Shown: one piece after another, positions 34,991 to 49,200 of the stretch
How the letters are laid out: every line of letters starts with the position of its first letter
Numbering within the stretch: the first letter of the stretch is position 1
NCBI GenBank assembly: GCA_014706295.1
Contig: JACSVZ010000007.1
Coordinates: 35,369,633-35,433,632 of the forward strand
Length of the DNA: 64,000 bases
Reading direction: 5' to 3'
Source of the DNA: Lycocorax pyrrhopterus obiensis
Lineage: Eukaryota; Chordata; Aves; Passeriformes; Paradisaeidae
Made by a program: the position numbers and the translations under genes
The notes under the pieces: generated by a model
What the model saw: the letters and a program-made list of their open reading frames with translations, nothing else
Database searches by the model: none
Told to the model about the DNA's origin: nothing

Positions 34991-37846
34991 TGAAGATGTA
35001 AGAATTAATCAGATTTTGATTTTCTTTGAAATGACAGTAAAAATCCTGGCATTCACAAATTAGATTGGATATAGGCCTTGACTTGTCACTCTTTTATATG
35101 GTTGCTGGTCACTTCTTTTCTTGGTTAGAACCAAGAACCTGTGATAAAAGGAATCATTCTTTTTTGAAATTCTTTCAAAGCATGATACTCAGCAAAACAC
35201 AATTATATTAACAGGTGCAGAAACAACTGTATGTAAACATGCCACTGAAAAGACTGGTCATAAAGCAAATGCCTTTATGCCATACCCTGGTTTATTGTAC
35301 TGAAACATTCCAACTCAGAAGTCATTGTCTCATAACAAATTGAGCACATCACACATGTAACATTAAACCGTATGTGCCCTCATTTCATACTGAGTCAGGT
35401 TCTGTCACATGCACTCAGCTTGAGCTGTTCCTTACTCTATCCCAAGGGCTGGTAAGGAACTATTCAGCCTGAACAAGGAGGCAGAATTCGTCCCATGGAG
35501 AAAATTGGAAAATTAGAAAGAACTCATTTGCCACCTGCCCTTAGAAGTAATTCCAGAAGCAGATGGAATATGAGATTAAAAACAGGACCTGTTTTTTGCT
35601 TACTGGCACATAAGCAGATCATTTAGAAGAAAGACTGGGTAAGAACCAGCACAGAAAATAATTGTCCTAACACTTGTTATCAGTTTATCAAAGCCAGCAG
35701 ACAGTTCATTTCTTCCTTCCCTTGTCCTGTTCCCTGTTTCGTCCTCAATACGCCTATAGCTCATTTTGTAACTGTTCTCATAGACAAAAGTTGTTTTACA
35801 CCCAGAAATCAGGGTGAGTTCACAAAAGATAACACAGACTTTTAATAAACCTTTTTGAGGGAAGACACTGGATTTGAAATTCTTTATTAAATTCTTCAAT
35901 ACATGCTTTGGACACTATCAGAGGTGGAATTACTCCCTGCATGTGACCCTGCTTGTTTTGAGTCAAACAGGTGTTTTTACTGGTGTAGGTCAGTGTAAGG
36001 AGGTGAGGGGTTTAGTTTAGAATGTTTCAGTTGACACTGGATGAAAGGAACAAAGAGAGTCATAACACAAGTTATCAAGGCACTTTTGTGATGTGAATAG
36101 TCAGAGTTGTATACTATAAAACTGGAAATCATGAAAATTAATTATTCAGTGTGCCTACCAGTCAGTCTGTAGAAAGGAAAATTCTGAGGATTTCCTTCCT
36201 CGTCCTTAACGATTTCTGGCAAACAGGTTTCAATAAAATGCCCGGGTATCCAATTACCATGGAAACAGTCATACTGGATGGAGTCTGTGGCACATAGCTA
36301 GTTAGTAGTCAGTTGCTGTTGAATTACAGTGATATGAAATTGCTATAGTCTCAAGATACTTTTTGAAATGGCAGTAGCTGCCTCCCAGTATAATGACTTA
36401 CTTGAACAGTCTATATCAGCCAGAACAAAATGCTCAGTAAAGGTTTCCAAGTTGACAGATATTCTGTTAGGGAGCTATTATTTGCTGTCAATATGATGCA
36501 GGGAGAATGCAGACATGCTGGCCTTTGTTTACTTTTTTAGCTGCCTGCTAAGACCATGACCTTTTGCTGCTGATGGTATACATATGTTGAACATTGTTTA
36601 AACTGTCTTCCCACCACTGACAAACATAACCCGCCAGATTACATTATGCAAATTAGTTGCAAGGGAAATAAAATAGAATTTTATATTTTTCTACCTAGTA
36701 ATGCTTCCCACATCTTTGTATTTATGACACTTTAAAAAATAAGTAATCCTCGGAGGAAAGTGAGCGATTCATATAGTTACTGCATATAATTCTTCCACAA
36801 CACCAGAAAATCTGTCAAACTGTCATTTCAAGCTGCCATCTCAGAAGCTGCCCTTCAGAGTCTTAATTTCCCTTTCCTTCCCCTTCTCACCCCACTAGGA
36901 TTATTTACAAGACTCTGGCAACCACATCTGAAATCAGCCCTTGTCAGATTATTAAAGATTTGTAAACTGCATGAGAGAGTAAACTACAAGATGTGCTGAT
37001 GAGGAGTTGGGTGTATCAGTAATGAACACAGTCAGTTTCTTGTTATAATTTGAGGGTAGTATATGTTTCAAGGATTTACCCGCACACTAAGCTTTTTTCC
37101 CTGGTGAACCAGCTGCTGATTCTATTCTCTTTCCACAGTGTATAAAACACATCCTTGTGTCACCAGCATGAACTGGAAACAAAGTGCATTAGGATTTTTT
37201 CTTTACTATTCAGTATTCTGAATATATAAAAAAAATATGTTTGAGTTGCAGTAAGTTATCAGAAATGCAAAATATATGCAACAAAATGCATTGTATTAAC
37301 TAGCTTTTCTCTCTCCTAAGCTATGTGTTTCATGGAGAAGGTCAAGTTTTCTGTTCACAGTTCATTAAAAAAATTTGCTCAGTTTTTGTTCACTGACATG
37401 TGAGATTTTGACTCTTTAAGTTCAAAGTGATACTTAATTTTCTTACAAATCCACATGATTTTTTTTGTCTAAAAGCATGTAAAACTGAACTAATGACATC
37501 TTTATGTTTGCAATCCATCACGCTGAAAACCAAGTCTAAGAAATTGATACATGCAGTATGCTGAAGGGCTCAACAATGTAAATGTTACACATCCAAATCT
37601 GCAGAGATTTGGAGTGACTTGTTAGAAGCTGTTATGAATTACAAAATGTCTTTCTAAATCAGGAAGGTTGTCACAATATTTGAGTTTTTTAAACTTTCCT
37701 ATGTTAAAAACTACAGAAACACAGATACAATATATGCCTCAAGATAAGTCTTAATCTGACTGCTGTTTTCTTAGCCCTGAATTTATTGAAAGAATTTACA
37801 TTATCCAGAATATGGATTATATGGATGGTCCTCCACAGCTGAAGGT

Positions 37847-37863
37847 AAAAAAAAAAAAAAAAA
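37847..37863. repeat. A17 homopolymer tract
   Basis: A run of 17 A residues. No processed pseudogene or LINE sequence precedes it, so it is not evidently a retroposed poly(A) tail. Confidence 0.9.
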
Positions 37864-39840
37864 GGACACGGCTTCAGAATTAAGAAAATAAATCATAAAA
37901 TGTGATTAGGATGAAAATTCGGAAACACCTAACATGGCTGCAGTTTTTGAATAACATTCCAAGGTGAAGTTAAAAAGTTAACACACATGAAAGCTTTCTG
38001 CCTTTTTTTCAGTAGAGGGAAGAACATATTCTACATGATATCTGTTGCTTATCATTTCTAGAGAAGGCAAGGAATTTGGTCATTAGTCACTTGTAGCTAG
38101 GTGAACTAAATCCACCCAATTTATATTTTTTTGCAATGTAAGAAATTCCATACCAAAATACATTTTATTCATTCTCATTATTTTTAGGGACCAGATTTCC
38201 TGATCATTTATTCATGTTACAGTTGTGAGTCTGCTTCTGCACAATCAAGTTCGCCTCATAGTCAAATTCACAAATGAAGAACTCAGCACTTGGTAAAATC
38301 TGGATGCTTGGCGTCTGGCATATACTTTCTGGAGCTGTAGTTTGAAACTTTAGGGAGCTAGTTAATCTGTGGCTGAGTCATTGAACTCTAGGTAATACTA
38401 AACATCCACATATGGATGTGGTTTGCAAAGGTTTGAGTCTCATAACTTTTCAGGTCCAGCTAACAGTTTGAAAAGTAGTCCAAGTTACCTCAGGGGGGTC
38501 TACTTTAAAAATAAGATGATTTTTCTTGGAGTTTCTTGCTACAGAATCTCAGATGTTGGTCAGCCTTAGGTGATCTCACAAAGTCTGAGGGGACAAAAAT
38601 ACAGGCAAAGGAAAGAAGGCAGGAATTCCTAAAAATTGGATAGTTAGAAAAACATTCTCTGAAGAACTCTGTCATGGAATGCTATAAAATACTGAGATTT
38701 TCTTATGTAACAATTGCTGCATGATTGTGGAAAAAGGGTAACTCCTCAATTTGAAGCAAAAAATGGCTGATGGGTTTTTTTAAAGATTTTTCTCTGAAGT
38801 TCTTATTGATTGTCACTGCTGAAATAATACAACAGCATGTGTCAAGATATAAACTAACTTCATGTTGTATCTTCCCCATGGCACAGGACTATATATATCC
38901 TATACCATATGTGCACAAAGTGAGTATGACACTTATTGAAGTTGAACAAATAAATACTCATGAATTTATGTTATTTATTGTACAATTTATGGCTGGCATG
39001 GCAACTTTCAGTTCCTTTCTCTCTGCTATTAATTTTTTGTACTATTATTCATTTAAATAGTTTCTCCTGAAAATGCAGCAGAAATTAAATGTCTATCCAC
39101 ATTCATTCTAAATGAATTAATTCTGTTTAATGTGACTCAAATGAATACAAAAGGTATTAATCATCATTAGAAAAATACTGAAATGCTTTACCCTTTAAGC
39201 TTTAATATACTGCTAGGTTGTATGACATTAGATATGAACCCATAGTTAAGCCCCTAGATGCAAGGATTTGGGAAGTATTGGGAGGTGTCTACATCTGTAA
39301 CTAGACTGGGGAATTTTGCTCTCATCTCCCTTTGAAAGTGATACTTATTATGCATGCTCTTTTGAGTTCTTAATGTTTTTAATTGGTATGTTTTCTCATA
39401 GCTTTTAACCACTCTCTTGAGTCAGAGGCCAGAAAGGAGTTATGTCTGCATATGCCTGTTTGGACACATGCACTCTGGTACAAAAAAAGGGATACGGTGG
39501 GCAAGACGTGAGGGTGGAGAGAGATGTGAATAATAAGTGCTTCTTCCGTAAGTGAAATACAGAAATTTTTCTGTATTATTTCATAAAGTGTCTCCACAGG
39601 TTTTCTTTCCAGTTATCAGTTCAAGTTAATGATGTTTGCTAAATTCTTAGCCAAGGTACCTTTGCTTATCAGAGGACAGAAAAAGATAAGTTTCTAACAA
39701 TTTAAATGTCTGGAGAACTGGTTTCAAAATAAAGTACACATAGCCCTCTATTTATTTCCCTCTAATTTTTTATCACTGCCATCCCCCTGCTATTCTCTGA
39801 CATTGCAGTACTAGATAATATTGTGAACTACTGAGAAGAC

Positions 39841-40200
39841 AGAACCACAATAATGCAGGATAAGTCAGCCTGGAAGGGACCTTATGTAGGTCCTGCCAAA
39901 GTTAAAACAGTCACAAGGCCAGACAAAGTTCCTCAGCACATCAGGTCCTGAAAACCTTCAAGATCAGACACTTCATGACTGTTGTGGGCAATCTGCTGCA
40001 CTGCTTGACAGTCCTGATGAAGAAATGTTTCCCTCATATACATTTGTACTCCTGCCATAAACCAATGTGAAGAGACTGACTCAGGTTTTGTGATGACCTC
40101 CTCACAGGTATCACCACTCTCTTATGTGCCACCTGGCACCTTCCCTCCTCTGGGCTGGACAAACCTAATTCCTCCTCTACTTTGTCACCATGCTTTAACC
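39841..40200 (-). mobile_element. Old CR1 LINE 3' fragment, minus strand
   Basis: The plus strand carries reverse CR1 tail sequence. It starts around CAGCCTGGAAGGGACCTTA at 39867, then CCTTCAAGATCAGACACTTC, GGGCAATCTGCTGCA and GATGAAGAAATGTTTCCCTC near 40017. Similarity is weaker than in the other copies. A segment near 40150 (CTCTGGGCTGGACAAACC) may be its continuation. The terminal octamer is not preserved. Boundaries, especially the right one, are approximate. Confidence 0.72.
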
Positions 40201-43200
40201 AGTTCGCCCTTCCTCAGTTACTGCTTTTGGCCATTAATCTTACTGGTTTCAGGAAAACTGGATGAATGTCTTCCAGCAAAGATTCCATTCTGGGGAACAA
40301 AACCAGTGTGTGGTGGGGTACAAACACGTGCAGAAATTTGCCTAGTCCTGTTCTGCTGATAATTTCATGTAGAATGAGCTACTTCTAAACACCAAAGTAC
40401 AGACATTTACAAGTAAGCAAAAGGGAAGTCAGTGCTTATGCACTACCATATTTTTGAGTACAGAAAGACTGCTTCTTCTTTCAGAAGTGCTTGAAAGAAG
40501 AAATAGCCATTGGTAGACACAAGTGGCCAGTGCCTGCACTAAATATTGCAACAGATGTATGACAGGGAAAAGTCATGTCAGAGGGGGGTTTTACTGTATC
40601 CTTTAGTGGAATGTTTGGTTTTTGTCTTTTGAAGGTAGTCTGTCTCTTCTTATCTAGTTCCAATTTCCTGGAAGGAAATGTACAAATCTGTCCTACCAGA
40701 AAAGATCCATCTTTGAATTCCAAAGTTCAGTGAAATAGTTAATGCCTTTACCCCAGATTCAGATTTTTGTTCTAACTATTCTCAACTTAATGCTTCTGCT
40801 CGGGAACCACAATTTTCTTGCAAATTGCCTTATAGAATTATAACGTAAACTTACACAGTGAAGTAAAATTATCACTTCAAAATGTGGAATAACTGAAAAG
40901 AAGGGCTGTTATGTGATCATAAGAAAACTGAGGAAGATTCTTCATCATTTTCAGTAAACTGCTGCTTATTTTGAAAGCAAGATTAAGAGGAGAGCATTAA
41001 TACCAGCAAAACTGAAATGTCTGTGATCTGATGAGTGATAATTTTTCTGCATGTGAATAATCCCAGTAGTAACATCACACTAGGTTTGTCCTTTGCATAC
41101 ATAGTTTAAATAAGGACCTCTGGTCTGCTAGACCTTGCTTACCACCAAATAAGTGAGGTACTGCTTTGAAGGTCAGTTCTAGTATCTGCATAAACATTCC
41201 AGCATGTAAAAACCTCCTAACAACCAGATGATGCTTTCAACATGTGATCTGCTCTGTATAACACTGTCATCATGGGAAACAGTTGAATACCAATTTATCT
41301 GCAGCTTTGCTGAAAGGTTTATAGCACAGTGAGTGGTAATCACATTAGCTGCCTTTATCACTTGGACTGTACATCACATTAACATAATACAATTTTATAG
41401 CTTTAAGAAATATTAAACTGAAATGAAGGCAAGCAGCGCTTCAGTAATGGATTTACAACATCTCTTATCCCTACTCAGCTACAATGTCTATAATCAGAGA
41501 GAATAGTATTTGAACTTCTTTAGAAAGAGCTGTTCATTTCAAACATTGTGTTATTCTGCTAAAGAGTTGCAATCTAATTGGTTTGTTGAGAGATGCAGAG
41601 TGCTTTTGTCCTTAATCCTGATTTTAAATTGCTCTGATTTTTTATTCTTGTATATATCCATAAGAGAGAGCCACATGCATACGCACATACTTCTGTAAGA
41701 GATTTTGAGAAAGAAAAATCTCTTCACTACAAGGAGACCACTGAAACTCGGTTAAGATGAATAAGTAATTTGCCTTGAGTCTTCTAAAAATCTCTGATTT
41801 TCCTCTAAGTATCTGAAGTAGCTTTGGTTTGTCTGGCAGGGAACATCAATAAGTTAAATAAACAGCAAAAGGAATCTAATTAATCTTCTTCTCACCCAAA
41901 TCATCTCCCTGAAGTAAGGGAAAAGAACACAGCAAACAAAAACAACTGTTCCTGTTCTAAAGAGAGTTTGAATGAGTAATAGTAGAAGCATATTTTCCTT
42001 GTTCCCACGCTCTGACAGAGGCATGAAACTTGAAAATAAAAACCAAAGGCATTACTGAATTAATCTTCATATACTTAGTCCCTTATATATTTTTTTTGCC
42101 AATCTCAGTAAAAATACTTACTAGTAATAGCCAGACACTGAAATTGGTCTACAAATAGTTCACAATAATACTTATATTTCCTGTCATCCTTCCTCAATAG
42201 TCCACTGTTTGTTTCAGGACTGTCAGTGTTCCTAAGCCTTCATTTAAAGTTATATTCAACCTTTTCATTTGGTAAAGATCTGACCCACAGCTCACTAGCT
42301 CTGGTGAAAATACAGAAGGAATCTAGAGTCTGTTCTAAGTCCCATGCATCCTTTTATCATCCTCACCATATTGTTTTGGTTTTTTGGGACACAGGAGGCA
42401 TTTACAGTTACAAGCCCTGATTATTCAGGCCAAACATTTCCATATTGACTTAAGACTTGGGACCAGGGTCTCACACTAAAGGAGTTTCCCACACTTAATC
42501 TTCATGCCAGATATCCTTAGAAGTCACAGTATGCTGCTTGTGAGATTTATGTGTAGGAGAGGCCTCGAAGTCCTTGTGTAATTCAGGTGAAGTTTTATTG
42601 GTTTTTTTCTCCATTAGCAACCATTACATTTTTCTGTAACTGGCTTCCAGGGAAAAAATTGAGAATTAACCTTTTTAAGCATGACATATGTAATTTTTTC
42701 CCATGTAAATCACTGGTCCATCATCCTTTTTTATAAATTAGTTGCATTACAGCTGATTTGCATTTTCCCAAGTTTAAAAATATATACAGTGGAATTATAC
42801 TAAGAAAGGAAGAAAGGAGAAGACATTTTCTGATTTCTTTGCCTGTTCATGACCTGTTTAAGCTCTTTATGACAGTGGCATCGTTTGTTCATGCAATTTG
42901 ACTTGTTCTGGAGAATTTGCAACAGGGATCAACCACACAAAGGTATATTTATTGAGAGGCTGATAATCCTGCCAACCTTGTGGCTCTCCCAAATACTCCA
43001 CCTCAATTTCCAAATATATAGAGTTGCACAAAGAGTCAGAGATGAATTGGCAACCCCACTGGAATGAACAAGTTTACTTTCTTGTTCAGTATTTAATATT
43101 TATTCGACTTTAAGAGAAATATGGGAACTTTCCTGTCTCTTCACCACAGGATTTATAGCTTCCTTGCTTGCATGATTGTCTAACGGTATTCAAAGGTGAC

Positions 43201-46200
43201 TTTTTGGGAATTCTTGTGTTGAACCTTTTCCTACTGAAGTAAAAATTGTTAAACATCTGTCAAGCATGTACCTGTGTTTATTATTTTATCCCATCTATGG
43301 TTGGTTGGGATTTTTCATTCAACTACTGTCTCTTCCCAATATCCTCTCAGCTTTAGAGTTTATTTATTATGGTGAAAGAAAAGTAAATGTCTTTAAAAAG
43401 CCTCATAAGAGTGGAGCATGATTATATAAGATTATCATCATCTTCCCTGTAGATGAACCTGTGGAGCACATTTATTTATTTGAAATTCAAATCTTTATAT
43501 ATACACACACCTATATATATTGCATTTCCCTTATGTATTCAATGTTATTATGTGCTTCTTTCCTTTTTGTGCATAAAGAAAACACATGGTCTTGAGGCTA
43601 AAATTTAACTTAAAAATAAACATCAATTTATTGCTAGTTTCAGTTCAGATACTGACTGCAGCAAGTGTGTTGCACCTTTCTTGTACCTCAGATTATCTAG
43701 ATAGGAAATATAGATGAAATGTTGTTAAAGTTTCCTCTTGGGGCTATACAGAGACTTGTTATCTTCAGGAGATAGGCAAGAGATGCATGCATTATTATCA
43801 GCATTGGAATAAATCCACTAACTTCTTAGATGCAAAGTATACTGGGATATCTCCAATTCAGTGCATCTGGTAAAAAGGGGCACATTTCTTGAAGAATCTC
43901 TGCTTAGACTTTGTGTGGTTAAATGTTACAACATTTATTACTTCCTAGTTCCAGAAGTCAGCAGTTGAAAGCTGTGATTCACAGAGGAAAACGCCTCTGA
44001 CCTCCTGTAATGGATGGCCGGCTCCCCTTTTGTCTCTGGGAGGGAGACGTGGTGGGGCACTGAATATTTTGATAGTTAATGTATTTGCTATTTAAAAACC
44101 AATTTGGACATTAAAAGAAATCTTCATGTAACAGATTTCATTCATCTGCCTAACACAGTAAGCTTTGATTTAGGCAATCAAGATTTTCTTTAATTGTGTA
44201 CACTGTTTTTCATTCAGTCAATGAGTTGTCAGCTTTTCATGTATTTTTAAAGCCTCACAAGTAGATGAACTGAAGTGCTGTTAATTATCAATTAAATTTT
44301 CTCAGAGTAGATTGTAAAAAGTTCAGATGAACCCAATTAGGAAGAATGCAGCTTCCTTCTGCACCTCTAGGCTCAATTATTTTAAAGTATATGATAGCAC
44401 AGGAAAATAATCAAACTTTTCCTATCAATTATAAATGTGCTTCTTAAATGAGATGCTAAAAAGTCAGAAATGCATAATTCAAAAGTGAAATTGATAGAAA
44501 TACATTACTCTTTGTTTGGATTTTTAGTACCTGCATGGTCAAATGCTATTTTTACAGAAGAGTTGACCTTGTAGATTTGTAGCCCTTTTTTATCTGTGAT
44601 ATTTTTGGTTTAAAAATTCTTCTACTACTGGATGCTTGCTATAAATGCTGCACTTCTGCTAGCCAGTTCTAATCATGGTAGTATAAATTTGGACGTTTAT
44701 TTTGCTAGTTGAATACTCAGGTCTCTCAGTTTCATAGGAACCTGCAAAATTTCCACTGTTCCATCGTGTCTTTTCCTTTACCTCACTTGATCAATAACTT
44801 TCCCCAGCATCATAAATGTACTTGATGTGCAGAAGATCATGCTGACCCAAGTTTATTATCTCAGCACATTAAGCTACTGAAATAAGATGGTAAAATTCAT
44901 TTCAAGAGAAGCTTAACAAGGAGTGTGTAAATATTCTGGCCTAAAAAAATAGATTTTCTGAAAAGAGGTGCTCAAAGAAATGAAGGATGTGCGGTGATCA
45001 GGATCTTTGTCTTTGCTAAGAGACATGAGAGAGAAATCTATTCAAAACTGGATTCGATCCCTATTTTGTCTTAAAGCCAAAGAAATGGACAACTTTGGAT
45101 AGGACTGAAACTCCCCAGCCCCTTTTACTGGTCTTGACTGAAATAGCAACCATCTTATATCTGGGCTTTGTCTCTGCTAGCTGTAATGAAAAGCCATTCA
45201 AATACCACACTGACAGATGAAAGCATAAAGTGGTAGGATTCAGTGTATTCATGAGCAGTTTGAAATCCTTTATTCTTTAGTTTAATATTATTTATCTCTC
45301 CCCCATTCTGTTTAACTCACATTTGTATTTACAAATAATATTCTTCTCTTAAGACTTTCTATTCCCTTGATTATCCCACTAACACTCACCTTTACCCATG
45401 CAGATTGAAGGGTTTTTTTCCTTTTAATACGGGTGATCCGAGTAGCTTACCATATTTCAGAGAAGTGATGTGCAGAGTGACACTAACATTTCACCTTTTG
45501 TACTGGAGGCACATCTCCTTGCAAATTCTAGAATCACACTTACCTTTCTCTCAGCTGGTTTCTCTTTGTGACTTCTTCTGATCCACTTATAAGGCTAGCT
45601 TCTTTTTCATTCACTTCTGGCGGATGATCTTCCAGTTTATGACAAATTCTTGGTTCAACTCCTAACTGTGCACCATTGAGTATATGGTGCTGTTACATTT
45701 AATCCTATTTCCATTACTCAACTCCTATAGTCATTCATTTCTTGCATGTTTTCAGGAAGCAGATTCGGGCAAGGATTTATCAGTCTCTTTTGTAGTTCTG
45801 TTGATGTCTTGTTGTTCCTAGACCTGCATCAGATTTATCTTTTAATGAAAGTCATAAGCCTAACTCATCTCTCTTACATTCTGTTCCCAAGGGCCTGCTT
45901 CTTATAAGCTTCCCACTCTTTTTGTCACTCCCTATATTTTTTTTAAATTTAGATTCTTTTGCATTAAACATAACAGTTTTATTCCTAGAGACTTTACATT
46001 TGCTGACTGTAACTATTTGGATCAGCTTTCAGTTTGATGTTTATACCGTACTGTGAACAACAGATATTTATTTATGATAGGAGTATACATGACAAAAGAA
46101 ATATTTTAAAAAAATATTGTCCAACCACATGCAAAATCCCCTCAGCAAAATAACAGAGTACTAAGTCTAAACTATGCAGAGTACATCTGTCTTATTCTAA

Positions 46201-49200
46201 ATAAACACTATCATACAAATTGTTTCAACAAAACTTGGTCTGATGCATCAGCCTTGAGATGCTGGATATTTCGATGCTCACTGCCTATAGCTATAATATC
46301 AAGGAAAATGGTCATTAGTGGAGTGGGGTTGGTCTCAGCTTTGAATTCCATTTTATGACAAGAAAAATATTCTGGTTTTATTGTATTTTAAAACCTTTAA
46401 AGAGTGGTGGTGATTTAGATAAATAACTTTTCTGTGAGTATGGTTACTAGCGTCGCTCTTTATTGTGGCGCTAAAACACACTAGTTCCTCTTTAAAATGT
46501 TTTTTTTTACAGGACAGTAGTGGCATGTATATCCCTGAGTCAGATTCTGATGTACTCTGAACCATGAAAACATATCTGAGATAAGATGTAATTTCTAAGT
46601 ATAAACCCTTGTAAACTCAGTCTTGTTATTCACAAAAAGATAACCATAAGACAAAAAGTATTAATGTCAGCTACAATCTTTCCTTCATCTCAGATAAAAT
46701 TAAAAAATGAAAATAATAAAAAGGAGCATGAGTTTGAAAATTATCACTTCCTTTTGCTTTCATAAATCTGGATAAAATGTCTGGTTCTTCATTCCTTCTG
46801 GAGACTAATTTCTCTCAACCCCCATACCTCTTTCCAGCTTCTTACTAACCACACAAGAAGCAGCTGCATATTATGTACGAAGAAATGTTTTCAAAAGGGC
46901 ATGGTTGTCTTGAAGCTCTGGTTTGTGTGGTTGGCCTTAGACATCTTTATATTTCAAGAAAGCTAGCATTTTTGCTCCAGCGGTTTTTGAAAGTCTGTCT
47001 CATGTGCCGTCACAAAAAGTGCATGCAAAAGTATCTTTTCTGCTTAATCTAATTATTCATTCAATTTATTAATGTATCGCCACTTTACTGTCTGCTCCCA
47101 GAAGTATGTATTTTCCAGAATCACATTACTCAACTTTCATCTCTACTCCTTACATTTGTGGGGAAGGAGCATATCAAAGTAATCAAAAACAAAAGAACCG
47201 CTCCACAAATTAGGTTTTAAAACCACACCTTATTGTGCTTAGACTTTATTTATAATGCTTGGAAACTAAAGGTTTGAGGAAATTTGAAAAAAAAATATTA
47301 AGTACAGCTAATAATGGTAAGTAATCATTGTATCTAAGTGTACTCTTTCAATGTTTTCCTTGTTTAGTTTATCATTTAACTAGGATTTGGAACAGAAAGA
47401 TAATCCAAACTCAGTGGTTTTACCTATAAATTATGTAACTGTATTTTTCTAAAATTAAATAAAAAAATCTGAAGAAATTTAGTCCACCTAGGAATAAACA
47501 ATATTCTGATACCACAAACACCCAAAACTAATTTTATATTTTTTTCAAAAGAAGTTGCTTTCATTCTGCTGTTCTTCCTTAAGTTGTTCAAGTTCATGTG
47601 CATTCTGAGCAAATTGTCTCTATAGTCATATTTTTTCTACCCACAGATAATGCATCACCATAACAACTCTCTTTTTGTGCTGCCCTGAGTAAATCTGCTC
47701 CCACGATTCCCCTTGACTGAGCTATGTTTCCCATCTATCAAGCCTATACAATTTTTACAGTGGCAACTCAGCCTTACTGTGTTTGTACCAGTGTTCAGAA
47801 AGGACGTCTAATCTCAGTGTGGAGTACCATTTTACAACCAAGTGAAAAATTACATCATAGTGCTGTGGAAATTTAGATCAGAATTAGGACTTCTACTTGC
47901 AGAAAAGTGAGTGCTAAGACATCTGGACTGGAGTCTTTCATGTCGTTACTTTAAACATTACTTTACATGTACTTTGTGTTTCAGTAGTTGGCTCAAGCCC
48001 ATGCAAATATCTAACCACTTAAATAGGCAATTTATAGATAATTAGTACTGAACCTGTTTAAATTCTGAAAGCACTTATTTACTTCCTTCTGAGACCATAA
48101 CATTGGTAATTTCTGAAGATGCCTGTGTTTTGTTTATTTTAATTTTTAGGCTCTGTAGACATCTAGATTTTGGCCAAGAGTTGCTCATGTGCCCATATTT
48201 TTTGCACCTAGGTGCACCCCAGAAGCTTGCTTTCTCTCTGATGCGTGGCCCCTATCATCTGAGTTCATATTCCCTTATCTCACATCTGGAACTCATTTGA
48301 AAATTGCATTGTGGACACGCATCTTAAAAAGAGAACAGGAAGTGAGATTAAATTTATTCTTTGTTTTATAAATTAACTCAACTGTTAATGGACTCAGCCA
48401 AGTAGTAAAAATCTAGGGTTTGTGTCATCCTTTGCTTTTTAAATTTTTTTTCAAGTGACTGCTAGTCATGAAATGATAGCAAAAGGTACTAGTGAAAAGT
48501 ACTTTAAATTTCTTTTGAAGTTGCTCTATTTCGCACAGTATAATTAAATGCTTGCTGGGTCAAAGGAAAAAAAATAGAGTAAGTAAAGCAACCACTAGGG
48601 AGAGACGTAAGAACTGAGTATTAATGTCATTGAACCCCTTACATAATAACTTTTAATACTAAATACAGCAGGGCAGTTCCTATCCTAGAATGCTCACTAC
48701 TGTGTTAGTTAGTGATATTTGCTTAGAACATGGATGAGCTTTCAAATTTCAGCAGGCACTGAAACAGGTGCTTTAATCCCTATGTTACTACATTAGAAAC
48801 TGTGAGTATCAGAAAGTAGGTGATATATTTCTTGACAGCTCTATGAGACAAGATTATGACAAGTGAATACCTTCTGGAAGTAGTTGAAATTGTGACACAC
48901 GTATCCATTCAGACCTAAAGTGAGGCAACTGAAAATATGCTTTTCCATGAGACTGGAAAGATGTTCTTCCATGTGGGCTCTCTTTCTGGCTAGTCTAAAC
49001 ATGCCCATGATCTTTATGCTGGTTTGTGCAGATTTCTTTCTAAAATAGCTAAATTTGCACTGTAAAAAGAAACTAGATACTTAACTTCAGGCTGTCAAAG
49101 TCACTCAGACAGCTATACTGTTGTGTAGAAGACAACTAAAGTATCAGAGGACTGCTTCTTCCTTTCTATTGTGTGTCTTGAATTATGCAGGCAATTTATA

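Larger units (their letters stand above)
33786..39840. other. Unannotated DNA with possible regulatory candidates
   Basis: I recognise no gene or interspersed repeat. A near-palindrome lies at 33899-33915, where TTAGTTAA and TTAACTAA flank one T. T-rich and A-rich tracts lie at about 34200-34216 and 37847-37863. Two stretches (34470-34720 and 36520-36700) carry homeodomain, POU and forkhead-like motifs in unique sequence and are described in the findings. The 99-codon frame at 35600-35899 (minus) shows no domain. Confidence 0.5.

Noticed and set aside
35600..35899. 99-codon minus-strand frame
   Set aside because: Mixed sequence with no family resemblance and no supporting signals.
37081..37180. 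Possible splice acceptor (pyrimidine tract plus CAG near 37137)
   Set aside because: The downstream sequence has no sustained open frame with recognisable coding content and no matching donor.
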